Source of the DNA: Asterias rubens
Lineage: Eukaryota; Echinodermata; Asteroidea; Forcipulatida; Asteriidae
Assembly (NCBI RefSeq): GCF_902459465.1
Contig: NC_047080.1
Coordinates: forward strand, 10,142,866 to 10,206,865
Length of the DNA stretch: 64,000 nt
Direction of reading: 5' to 3'
Shown in pieces: positions 9,752 through 21,500 of the stretch (the first letter of the stretch is position 1; each line of letters starts with the position of its first letter). Under the pieces are notes generated by a model, which was given only the letters and a program-made list of their open reading frames with translations, was not told the DNA's origin and searched no databases. A program made the position numbers and the translations under genes.

Positions 9752-12467
9752 CCAAGTTTTAGAGCCGTGCAGAAACAGAAAAGAGAAGAACAAAAACTCA
9801 ACCCATCCGTAGCCAAAAAGAGGAAAGGATCTTTCTCTGGCGGCATGTCAAAACACAGACGAGCAAAAGGCATCGTGAAGAAAAGAAAGTATGCATGAAA
9901 TCACTGATCAATAACTAAACCATTTATTGGATTTGGATACTTTTTGTAACACAAAACACAATTTCCACAGATTTACATTAAACTTACACCGGTAAGATAA
10001 CGATAGTAGAAAGCGTACCTCAAAATATTAGTTGTTGAGGTGATGTAGTTTTTGAGAAATGAGTAAAACAATGTCATGAAAATACGTTTTTACATGCTAA
10101 AATAATTTTCGTCTCATGATCAGTGAGACGAAAATCATTTTCATGGCATTGTTTTAATAATTTCTCAAAAACTACAGCACCTCCGCGAGTACGATTTCAG
10201 GGAAGCTTTCTACATATCATTATCTTCAAACTGAGTAAGTTTAGTGTAAATCTGTGTTTTTTGTCCTACAAAAAGTACATACCCTTTAATGCCAATCTCC
10301 ACGCACAGGACCCTGGGCAAGTTATACAGACCATAGTCCTTGACTACATGCTTGGTTTCTTAATAGAAATTCACCAGTTTATAATCAATATTGTAAATGA
10401 ATCAATAAACTGTCAATAGAAAGCAAATCACATGATAAAGCTGGACTCTTTCCAGGAAGTATCTATAGGTTACCAAAGTGTTTCATTTCGCCATCTTTAT
10501 TGGAAGTGACAGGCAGGGTATATTTTTCTAACTGTCAATGACCTGGGCCCAATTTCATAGAGCTGCTTAGCATTCAAATTTGCTTAGCATGAAATTTCTT
10601 CCTTGATAAAAACAGGGTTACCAACCAAATTTCCAAGTGATTTTCAGGATGAGCCAACAACAGCTGAGTACCAGTAACAAGCAATATGCAACAAATGGAA
10701 ATTTGGTTGGTAATCCTGTTTTTATCAAGGAAGAAATTTCATGCTAAGCAAATTTGTGTGCTTAACAGCTCTATGAAATTGGGCCCAGGGGTCCATTTCA
10801 CAAAGGTAGTCCTACCCTAGGACTGGTTCCAGTACTCTTTTAGGAGTTATAACAAACTTAAGTCTAGTCCTAAACTAGGACGATTTACTCGAGTTACTCG
10901 TCCTAACTAGAGCAAGACTGGTATTACATGTAACTCTTTGTGAAATCCATCTAAGTATCCATATACATAAAATAATAAACATCTGATTTGGGCTCGTTGT
11001 TCATCGAAGTGGCAAGACACGAATGGAAGTAGACTAAAACACCCTTGTTGCGTGGAATTGTGTTATTTCAGATGCCTGTGAAAGGTTTCATCAAACGTTT
11101 GGGTGAAAAAAATACAACTTTCTCTAAAATTCACTACTTCAAAGAGGTTTTAATTTTGTTTTTAGAATATCAACAGCTCTCATGTGCTCTGTAAAAACAA
11201 GTAATATTATGGCCATAAACTTGTGACGTAAAATTCAAATGTACACACTGAATTTAACAAAAGTTATTTACCAAAAGACCAAAGGGTATTCACTAAAATA
11301 CCAAAATCTTGTCGATTCTTAAATTATTTTATTAAACAAATAAAACAAAATCTAAATCTATGAAAAGTTCCGATCATTTAAACACTTTTTGCAAAGTTTT
11401 TATCATTTTGTTGGGTCATTATTTAAAGGGTGAACGTCAGCACGAATTCAACACCTTCGGGAAAGAAACTCCGTAAGCTGCTCAAGGCAAGACTACGAGG
11501 TGAACGGGAAGCTAATGAAATGCAAGGTATGTTAAAGCTGGTTTATTCTCCGGAATTCCAAACAATCTACTCCGCGGTAGTAGAATATAAAACAGGACAA
11601 GCTTTTAAAAGTATCGTGTTGAAATTTCATTTCAAATAGTGGTCGCATTTGAGATGTCCCGATGGATCCGGAGCGAATAATTGTCCATGCAGGAAAATAA
11701 TTCGTAATAGGGAGGCACAATCTAAGAAAAGGTACTGACAGTAAACTGGGTCATACAATCGGATATCTTTTTACGAAGTGAAATGTTTTTGCTGTTGAAT
11801 TCTAACAAAGGTTTTATTGCCATCTTGATCTGTAACGCAAAACAATATTTCGTTTTCATTGACCTTCTGATCAACCTTAAAGGAACGTTACAAAATTGGC
11901 AAGAAGAAAATACAAATCGTGAAGATCACAGATTTACATAAAACTTACACTGTCTATTGATGATGATAGTTGAAAACATCCCTTGAAATATTTCTGTCTG
12001 AAATGTCATATTTGATGAGAAATAAATAATCTAACTTCGCGTTTGGAGTTTATCGCTCAGTGAGCGTTTTATTCATTATTATTTTGGCATCGATGCAATG
12101 CAAAATTTGTAATCGGTTTTTCACTTGTCTCTCGTGACCCTGATGGCCAACCAATCTCAAACTTCAAAAGGTTTGTCAATTTATGTATTATGGTGGATTA
12201 CATAAAGTGCTTACACTGCAAGCAACTGTTTTGTTAGCAAAAACCAATTCTGTAATGTTCGGTTGGTTGGCCTCTCTAGATTGTGTTTTGTACAATTTTT
12301 GTAACATATTTTTTGTATCGGAATCAATGGTTTTGTTTTCCCGTACAGTTGCAATAATATCGCAAGGGAACCAGCGACAGAAGAACAGCCGATCAAGGAA
12401 AGCCAAAACACCAGTAGACACTGATGGAGGCGGTGAAGACGTAGAAATGAAAGAAATCTTATCTTAA
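9752..12467 (+). CDS. C11orf98-like small basic protein (5' end incomplete)
   Basis: Three exons fit together: 9752-9888, 11429-11526 and 12349-12467 (354 nt, 117 codons plus stop), with GT-AG introns and matching phases. The product is Lys/Arg-rich throughout. Similarity to vertebrate C11orf98, from memory of the family, rests on GKKLRKLL after an Asn/Ser/Thr-rich stretch (human has a GKKRRKLL motif there) and on the C-terminal DVEMKEIL near the stop (human ends near DVEMKDL). Length is close to the human protein of about 120 aa, so only a short N-terminal exon is missing, perhaps 7943-7990. The role of this family is poorly known; the basic composition would suit a nucleolar or RNA-associated protein. 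The expected N-terminal KINRPRT-type motif was not found. Confidence 0.55.
9925..10292. repeat. Foldback element, family K, in the first intron of the C11orf98-like gene
   Basis: Left half (ggatactttttgtaacacaa, cagatttacattaaacttac) and right half (gtaagtttagtgtaaatctg, caaaaagtacatacccttta) are inverted copies around the gtctcatgatcagtgagac palindrome. A left-half copy lies at 58978-59140 in a BAG6 intron, and a degenerate copy at 11880-12110. Confidence 0.75.
10545..10786. mobile_element. Complete family C foldback element (GGGCCC ends)
   Basis: Arms of roughly 110 bp are near-exact inverse copies, starting gggcccaatttcatagagct and ending agctctatgaaattgggccc, joined by a spacer near accagtaacaagcaatatg. 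A closely similar full copy is at 26557-26798. More diverged relatives are at 3951-4228, 28084-28359, 48923-49476, 49469-49710 and 61438-61638. It has no coding capacity. Confidence 0.88.
10787..10955. repeat. Foldback element, family L (ATTTCACAAAG ends)
   Basis: Starts ggtccatttcacaaaggta and ends ctctttgtgaaatccatc, with ctaggac/gtcctag boxes inside. Relatives lie at 27425-27592, about 29840-29950 and about 42925-43055. Confidence 0.65.
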
Positions 12468-12759
12468 ACTAAAGTGACCTTCAGTTGATGAAACATTGTG
12501 TGTCGATTGAACGAACTAAATCCCGGTTGATAATTCCTGCCATTGCAAAAAAGCGATACGAATTTTGACGTCACATCTTTGTTTTCTTGAGGCGAATGAT
12601 TCGCAGGTTGAAATGGTGGGCAACTCTTCTGAAGTAGGCCCTATTTGTTGCCAATTGTGGCGTCAACATTCGGATCGCATTTGGGCTTGACGACCAGATT
12701 TTATTTTTAACATCCCATATAATATTTGCATCTCATGTGAGTCCGTATTCAATTTGGCG

Positions 12760-12905
12760 ATTCGGCTAAGGCCGTGTCCGAATTGGCGACTTCGGCTACA
12801 GCTACGGCTAGGGCGCGCGTGTCTGCTATTCTTCAACACTGACAGACGCGCTGATCTAACCGTAGCTGTAGTCAAAGTCGCCCATTCGGACACGGCCTTA
12901 GACTG
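12760..12905. repeat. Imperfect palindrome downstream of the C11orf98-like gene
   Basis: taaggccgtgtccgaattgg on the left faces its inverse at 12880-12900 (cccattcggacacggcctta), with an inner pair (agctacggctag / ctaaccgtagct). It resembles a foldback element. No coding content. Confidence 0.7.
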
Positions 12906-13193
12906 GTGTGGATCAGACGTCTTATAACTCAACGGGTGATGACGGGCGTTCCCGGGCAGCGTTCCTGCCAGCTGTAGCCGTAGCTGTCGGCGGCTTGACT
13001 CCTAAGACGACTCGCAGAGAACTTCTGATGAGGGATTTTTTATCAACGAATCATGGAGTACAATCATGAATCTCATCATTTTCAGTTGGCTTCAGATGAC
13101 GCAGTTTGGTTTTGAGGCATTATCCACTTACGAAATTTATTACGACTGAGATGAGTAAGGCACATATTATATTTAAAGAAAAATGTAATTCAG

Positions 13194-13565
13194 TTAAAGG
13201 CAGTGGACACTATGGGTAATTACTCAAAATAATTATCATCATAAAACCTTTCTTTATACCAGTAATGGGGAGAGGTTGATAGTATAAAACATTGTGAGAA
13301 ACGGCTCCCTCTGAAGTGACTTAGTTTTCGAGAAATCAGTAATTTTCCACGAATTTGATTTCGAGACCTCAAGTTTCGAAATCAAGCATCAGAAAGCACA
13401 CAAATTTGTGTGACGGAGGGTGTTTTTTCTTTCATTATTATATCGCAACTTCGCCGACCGATTGAGCTCAAATTTTCACAGGTTTGTTACTTTATGCATA
13501 TGTTGAGATACACCAAGTGAGAAGACTGATCTTTGACAGTTACCAATAGTGTCCACTGTCTTTAA
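13194..13565. mobile_element. Complete family A foldback element
   Basis: Starts ttaaaggcagtggacactat and ends atagtgtccactgtctttaa. It is inverted relative to the copy at 6576-6961. The remainder of 12906-14600 holds no recognisable gene; a poly-T tract lies at 14260-14275. Confidence 0.83.
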
Positions 13566-14599
13566 ATTTCCGGTCCACAATAATAACAAAGATGGGTTTG
13601 TAAAAGAAGAAACTGTAAACTGTAATGTATGATATTAGAGTAATAAATAAAGTTGTTGAAACATGTTTTGGAGAGAATAGCCTCGTGTATTGTATTGTAA
13701 TTAGTTGCAGTTCGTAATCATTGTGTTCTAATTACTTACTTTTTATGAAAAATATTGAGAGTTCATAATAAATGTAAAACGAGGTTGATTTTTCTGGGGC
13801 CAGGGGCCAATGGTTAATGGTGCGGCTAGGCAGGGAGGGGAGGTCCGACATTTCATTTTGCACGCACACGTGGTTTTTTAAATTTTGATTTTTCGTTCGA
13901 AATGTGACGGGTGTTGCCGTCCCCGCGATCGATACATTTAGCTCTACGGTCCTCGCTCTATGATAATACTGACCACTTTTGGCTGTGGGTTTGGGCGGGG
14001 GCAGAGCGTACGGATGTGTTCAATCATTCAATTATTGTTAACCCTCAAAATCTTTTGAATAATCATGGCATTTTGGGGATCATGCCAGCTTATAGATTAA
14101 TTCACGTGTAAATGGTATGACAAGTTACCACATTGTTAAGTTCTAAAACTTTGACGAGACTTCACTAATTTGGGGTCCTATTTGACTTGGAAACTGGGGA
14201 AGTGCTTCATGAACAAGTGCAGCAATCGGTGAACACAAACAAAAATTTGTGTCTGTGTTTTTTTTTTTTTTTTAGCAAACGGCTGACCTCCCAAAAATAG
14301 ACAAGAAGACTGAAAATTGGTTATCTGATAATATATGTGATTGGTTTTCAAGAGGCTGAGAGACTTTCGTTATTTTTTGAGTATATTATTGTTAATTTGA
14401 CAAAGTTGGTTGCCATGGTAATGGAGTGGTGCGCTTTGCTATAGCTGCCGACCCGCAGAGAGAAAACTGCTGATGAATGGTGCGAAGAGCGCCCCCAGCA
14501 AAATTCACGGATCGGGAAGGTTAGTTTTTGGTCGAGTTGGTCTCGCCCTTATCGGTCGAGTGGGACTTCGGTAACGTTAACGGTGAGGGGAAGTACGTT

Positions 14600-14690
14600 T
14601 TCCTGCTGTCGAGTTGACTTCTACTGCGTATGTCAGTATGCCAAAATGGCGGCTAATTCAACCGGTTCGAAAAATTGTAAGTAACGATTC
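14600..14690 (+). promoter_or_regulatory. CNTRL promoter region and candidate first exon with a YY1-type box
   Basis: CCAAAATGGCGGC (14641-14653) matches the YY1 core that often lies just downstream of animal transcription starts. A strong donor GTAAGT follows at 14677. Joined to the acceptor before 15579, this exon stays open in frame with the CNTRL start: an ATG at 14638 would add MPKWRLIQPVRKI plus QNSI. I read it as 5' UTR because the ATG at 15591 (MKKANRS) resembles the human CNTRL start (MKKGS), but an N-terminally extended form is possible. No cap-site data are available. Confidence 0.5.
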
Positions 14691-15059
14691 CCAGTCGATA
14701 AAGTGTGAACGGCTGTTTGTGTTTGTTATCGTAGAAGTTAAGTAGTACTATGTAGAAACAAACATATTATCAAAATGCTCAAAAACTAAGAAGATCCAAT
14801 ATTTACTAGAAGAAAAAAAACTTAAGTCAAGTTTTCGTTACTGAATCTTATTTGGTTTTATTTTATGTTTACATTTTGTAATTTGACATCTTGTCACCGG
14901 AAAACATTGCAAATAGCAATGAGAGGTCATCATGGGATGGTCATTAACTATGATTTTTTTGTTTATCGTTCTTTTACCTTAACTTCGGCTTAATTAACTG
15001 AATAAGATGGAAAACTTTCTGTGTCTTCCCTTTCAGTTTTCCCCTCATTTTTACCAGCA

Positions 15060-15320
15060 GTTACCATATATCATATGACGAGGTTCGTTCCGCTAGCCTA
15101 TCGACGACAGCGAAATGAACCTCATCATAGGATAGTTCTTGGAGTCAGTAGGGCTCTGTAGTCTGACTCTGTCTGACTCTGAGGTTAGACTTACAAAAAG
15201 TTTCTGAAACCCACTAGAACTATTTTGGTTTCGTTCCGTTATCGTCTTCGCGGAGACGATTCGTTCCGCTATCGTCTTCGTGGAGACGATAGCGGAAACC
15301 GAAATAGTTCTAGCAGTACT
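15060..15320. repeat. Foldback sequence in the first CNTRL intron
   Basis: ctagaactattttggtttcg at 15215 faces its inverse cgaaaccgaaatagttctag ending near 15312, with two copies of tcgtcttcg.ggagacgat between. A related gaggttcgttccgct...aacctc hairpin lies just upstream (15080-15125). Confidence 0.7.
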
Positions 15321-15590
15321 ACTATCCTACCATTTTTTCATTTGTTATGAAATAAAATAGTATTTAATTTCAAATGAGATATTCCTTTTTTTGTAAAAAT
15401 GAGTGAACATAGGTGGTGGCAGGATATGGAAGGTTTTTTGCATGACAGGTTGAAGTTACATAGTTTACAATTTGTTTTAATTTTTAGATTCATTTCAAAA
15501 TGCGCAAGCATATGATAATTTTTTTCCATTACCTTTATATTAAAGGTAATATTTATTCATGATTGAAGTCCACCACAGCAAAACTCCATC

Positions 15591-18500
15591 ATGAAAAAAG
15601 CAAACAGGTCCATTCCGATCTCTCTAACGACCAAACGTCAACCAACAAGAGTATCGGATAAGAAACAGGTGCCAAAGCGAAAACTCCCTCAACCTGTGGG
15701 TCACATTAAGCCAGCTGCACCACCGCAAGAGGATGTCGAACACAATGGTAGGTAATAGACCGACTTCTAAGTTCCAGTGGCATTCTCAAACTTGTTGATA
15801 TGTTCAAAAGGCCTTGGTGCACCGCAACGCTTTATGCATCTACCCCCTTTTTCCTGACCCCTTTTTATTAAAGTTCTTGCACTTCAGAGTTCAAATGCAA
15901 TCTGGTTCAATCTTTGCTCTGACTGCGATGTAGTTCACCTTTTGATAATCTAGTACAGTATGTTTTACTTGTGAAATCATTGTATCATTTTAACATATTT
16001 GTATGATACTGTTTTGTTTGCCCTCTCTCACCTTGTGAAATAATAAACAAAATGAAATCTGAAGAAAAAAAAGTTGCCCAATGAAGTTAGGAGAAAGTAG
16101 CCATCACCAACAGAGTGCATCACGAATCACCTTTATCACAAAGCATGTACTTTTGTGTTAACAAATCTTTTCAAGCTTTTTTTGGCAAGCCTTAAACCCC
16201 ACACCGTAAAGGCTTCGCGCTACTTAAAGTCCCCCCTTGCCCTCCCCGTGCCATCCTTATAAAAATATTTCCCAACTTGCAAAACAAATGTTGCTTAACT
16301 CAACTAAATTTAGTTAGGCCATAGACCCCTTTACAGATAGGAAAAACAATGCATTCTGGGATAGGATGCGATGTTTTGGGATATTTGTCATGCATAAAAC
16401 GTGCATAGCTTACTCGTAAACTCTCCCAGAATGCATCATAATCACCACTTCCGGCCTATCTGTAAAGGGGTCTATTGATCTGTAACTCATTGTTTTCATT
16501 TAATAAATATCTTCTTCATTAGACTCGCCAGACAAGTCCTTGGTGCGTTACATCAATGATGTGATGATCAAGAAGCAATCGGGCAAAGATGTTTTCAGGG
16601 ATGTTACTACACTAAATCTGACTCTCACAACTAAAGATGATGGCAAGAAGATCAGAGTAAGCTTGTTACCAGTTTAGGGATAAAGCATGACTAACTAGTA
16701 GTGGGATAGGCATGACTAACCAGTTTAGGGATAAGCACCTAGGGATTTACTAACCAGTTTAGTGATAAGTACCTAGGGGTTTACTAACCAGTTTAGTGAT
16801 AAGCACCTAGGGATTTACTAACCAGTTTAGGGATAAGCACCTAGGGATTTACTAACCAGTTTAGGGATAAGCACGTAGGGATTTACTAACCAGTTTAGGA
16901 ATAAGCACGTAGGGATTTACTAACCAGTTTAGGGATAAGCACTTAGGGATTTACTAACCAGTTTAGGGATAAGCGTTTAAGGGCAAGGATTGACTTACCA
17001 ATTTTGTAAAATAAGTGTAAGAAATGACAAACCTGTTATAAACTAAGCATTGAGAACATTGAACCACTTAAAGTCATTATACACGTTCGGTAAACAGTAT
17101 TGTCCAAAGGCCCACACTTCGTGTATCACAACTTATATATAAAATAACAAACCAGTGAAAATTTAGGCTCAATCGGTCATCGGAGTCGGGAGAAAATAAC
17201 GGGAAAACCCACCCTTATTTCCGCACGTATCGCCGTGTCATGACATGTGTTTAAAATAAATCCGTAATTCTCGCTAACGAGAATTTATATTGATTTAATG
17301 TTTTCTCAGAAAGTAAAGCATTTCATGGAACAATATTTCAAGAGAAGTCTTTCACCATTACCTTCTGTAAACCCTGTAAATTATTTGTAAATCTGTGACT
17401 TTTTTTAATTTTTTTTTTATCTGTACCGAAAGTGTATAATGGCTTTAAGGGGCTAAACTTAAGAGTTTATTTTATAAACAAAGTACTGTATGTGAAGTGA
17501 AAACAAATAACCACAAACACTTTTTAAAAGTTTTGATATTTGTTTTTAAAGTTTAAACTGTTATGTGTTGACTTGTCTAAAAGTAACATCTTTTTACTGG
17601 AACATTCGTAAGTCATTGTTATTATCTGTTTCAAATGTCCAATTCTTATGTCTCTATTTCAATATCTTTATCCGTCTCAGTACATTGAGAATCTCGAGGG
17701 ATTAATCAACCTCCAAGTCCTGAAGATAAGCCACAATCAGATCAGCAAGTTAGAAAGACTCCAACATCTGACGAGACTGAGAGAGCTGGACATCAGCTGT
17801 AATAGAATCGCTAAGATTGAAGGTCTCGAGACGTTGATCCATCTCCAGAGTTTGAATCTCTCCCATAACCTCATCGAAACCATCCCGGCGTGGCTGGCAA
17901 AGAAACTTAAGGCTCTCAGATCCTTCCATATCGCTGGAAATTTACTTTACTCTGTGAGTTATTCTTATTGTTTTTTTCTTTCATTATTTTCTTTGATCAA
18001 TCAAACTTTTTAATTCTTACCCAGTCAGTTTCCCTTGAGGTTTTTGATACATGTAATTGATATTAAAAAAATCGCATCACCTTAAGTCAATCCCCTGGCT
18101 GCTGCTTCCAAAGTTGTATCAGAAACTTTGGTGTTATCCTGTTAACACGACAGTTAACAGTTGTATGGTTTTTGACTGGCACCCACGAACAAAGATGCGC
18201 TGGTACATGTACATTAATCAGAAGTTAATTTTTTGTATTGGTTAATTCTGATTGTGAAGACAAGGACTCTCGGAACAGGTAACTTAATCACTACTCTATC
18301 CAAGAACCCTATGGAGAGAAGACACGGAAGGTGGTTTCAGTTGTATATGTGGGAGGAAAATCCCAGAGAATTATTCAAGGGAAAACCCATGCAGTCAGGT
18401 TAGGGCTGAAACCCAATTCACGTTGGCCCCAGCAAGATTCAAACCAGGCTAGGAAAGACATCACTTTGCTAAGTTGATTACCCAGTGTATGGTCTCGCAT

Positions 18501-21500
18501 GCAGAATTTTCCTTGTCAGCAATAAATCTTTTATTTAATAACTAAATCGATGATGTAATTTTTTTTTTGCAAACAGTTATCGGATGTGTTCAGGCTGCGA
18601 CCATTGAAAGACCTTGTCCATCTATCAATAGCGGACAATCAGTTATGTGACTTGCCTCATCATAGACTCTTTGCAGTGTTCCATCTAAGATGTCTTCAAG
18701 TATTAGACAAACAAACAGTCACTCCAGATGAGAGGCAACAAGCAGATGAACGCTTTGAACAAGGTAAACAAAAAAGAAGAATTAAACTAAGAGGTTTGTG
18801 GTAACACTATGTGAATATCTCTTTGGAGTAGCATACTGAATAAAACATTGTGTCGTTAACCACCGGTTCTTTTCAGAACAACTCTACTGAAAAGAGATCT
18901 TCACAGTGGTACCGCACACCTCTTTTAGTTGTACTTCCACCATGCAAAGTTTCTAATCCTGCTTAGAATAAAACTAAGCGAAGAATGCCTAGTAAACATG
19001 GAGTACGCATCTGCACAAGCAAACATTCCCTGCTAACCCGTAAAATACGCTTGCTGTAAGCGCAGAATTCTCTGCTTCCAAAAGTGCAGGTACTTTACTT
19101 TGCCAATGAAAATGAACCCTGTGTGCATGACCGCTCAGCCTCGAGATGCCACATCATCACCTTGACTTTCGTTCCTTATTTTATATTTTAGAAGAAGTAG
19201 AGAATCTTGAAGTTCAGCTTGGAGAAGAGGAGAAGAAACTGAGAGCTCTACAAGAAGACCATTCTAAGACGATGACAGAGCAGAAGCAATCTAACACTCT
19301 TATTTCATCCCTGAAATCTAGAAATAAGGACAACCAACAAACCATTAATGAGCTCCAGGGAGAACTTCAGGCCAAGACTGACCTGGTAAGGAACAAATGG
19401 ATAAGTGATGCAATCAAGCAAAATAAGTCGTTTTGAATTTGTGTAGACGTTTGAAAACAGCGTAGTCTATGCTTTAATATTTCGTTAAAACCCATGTTGA
19501 TACCACATTTGGTTCAAAAAGGAAACACCAAGAGACGCAAGAGAACAAAACTGAGAAAAAGGGGTTTTAAGTCGAGTTGTTTATCAAAAAAACATGGACA
19601 CATTTTCTTTAATGCTAATTTGGACCCTTTTTAATGTTTTTATTTTAAAATTTCAGCCCTGTTGGCCTATTTGAACTTGTTTCTCTAGACTGATATTTTT
19701 TACAAACGTCTCTTTCAGTTTGATCAAATCACATATGAGACGGTGTTCTACATATTCTGAAGTTGTTTTTTGCTTTTTTACTGTTGTCTTTTTTTCTTGT
19801 TTTTTTTTCGAATGTGTGCTCAGGGGTCACCATTTATAATGGGCTTTTGTGCCTGTTTTGGGGATTCCCATTACCACCAAGTTGTATTTGGATTTTTGAG
19901 AAATAAAGGTAATAACCTAAACTCAGCTAGACTTGAAACACCAAACAACCAATGGAGTTTTGTGTGGAGAAAGTGTGCAAGATACGGAATCCCAAGATAC
20001 AACCTTTTGACCAAACTGAGTTTCTGTCTTATAAATGCACTCAACAATTTATTCAGAGTAAATTTTGAAAAGGCTATTGCAACATTTTGATTGACTTTTA
20101 GCTAAAGCGCAAGACAGCCGAACTGAACAAGGCATGCGAGAAACAGTATCATCTAGAGCAGGAACTGGCTTTCCAAAAGATAGACGCTAAGTTTGAGCCC
20201 TTGGACTTCTACCTAGGAGATGGTGATGAGGTAAGATGGGAGAACTAGGTTGAGTCTAGGTTCATGCCAGCGATAGAAATCGAAAGGCAAGGTGTACTTT
20301 TGGTAGTAAGTCCACAAGGTAATGACAATGAAAAACTGAGTACTGAGTATAAGTGCTACACACATCGGTGTATATGGGTAAAAACCAAAAATTTATATTC
20401 TTTATCCCCGATGCAAATTTAACATCTATTAAGACAATGAAAAACATAGGTATAGAGTACTGGAGAGATGTTGATGTTATAAAAAATTGTTAGAAACACC
20501 CCATTTGAAGTGATGTGCTTTAAGAGAAAGAGGTAATTTTTCACCCATTAATTTGAATCTGACAAAAGCTTTAGATCTGAAAGCACAATAACGTGGTGTT
20601 TTTTTTTTCCCGACCAAAATCAACTCTCACCAGGAGCATGTTGCCACCTACACTCCTGGGGCTGGAACGGTTACCCCTTCACAGTCTGTATGTAAGGATG
20701 TAGGCATTGATATCATCCACCAGGACCAGGAGCCTTGCTGGTAGAGCAGAATACACTACCTTCCCAACTTTTTAGTGCCTGACAACACCAGAGCTTGGGT
20801 TGGTAAACTAGACTGCTCACCACGACACAGGACCATGCCATTAAAGTGCCTATTTTTATTATTATTAATAGTCTCAAATCTCTATCCTGCATTATTTGTT
20901 GCAATTTCATTTTCAGATGGATGCAGGCACTGAAGAAAGCCCTTACATCGGCAAGGCAGGCTACAGACGCAATGAGCTCGCTCGTCAGCAATTCATAACC
21001 CCTAAGCGCCAGACGATAGGAGAATCTCACCAACGAGGGCAGGATTCCACAGACAGCTCCATGGCGCATCTCAACCCAGATACGCAGAAAGAAATGCAGA
21101 GGTTGCTGCAAGATCGCCTGAATGATAAACAACGCCAGATTGCAGCAGGTACATGTAGATTCCGGTTCTTCCTTTAACTTTACACAACAGTGATCATTAT
21201 TCTTTAGAAAGATTGCTCAATTACCTGATGACAGAGTTACTCAGTCGCCTGACGGTGACTAGTAAGCAAGTTGACATGTTTAGACTAAAATGTGAACTCA
21301 CTCAGAGGCAGTGAAAGTAATAGCGAGAAGTCCCCTTGACCCACTAGCGATAACAGAAGTCTGTGTAGTGTAGAGGAGTTGTTTATAGTGAGCCATGTAT
21401 AAATCCGATGCTTGCTTTCCATTAGATAGCGATCTAAGTTTCTGCGGTGTGTAAACAAACATAACAAAAATCCTTGTCCCTGACGCTGGTTGTCCTGGAC

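Larger units (their letters stand above)
15591..18763 (+). other. CNTRL: CNTRL N-terminus and leucine-rich repeats (exons 1-4)
   Basis: Residues 1-52 are basic and Ser/Pro-rich. Exon 2 carries VRYINDVMIKK and a TLNLTLT strand, matching the human segment just before the LRRs. Exons 3 and 4 (residues 98-250) encode about five SDS22-like leucine-rich repeats (NLQVLKISHNQI, RLRELDISCNRI, HLQSLNLSHNLI and an LRR cap with FAVFHLRCLQVLD). The LRR-to-coil order is the family signature. Exon 3 opens in phase 0 with YIENLEGL, so the exon border coincides with the first repeat. Confidence 0.92.

Noticed and set aside
20713..21132. 139-codon minus-strand open frame
   Set aside because: It is the mirror of CNTRL exon 7, whose plus-strand product matches the family (ESPYIGK).
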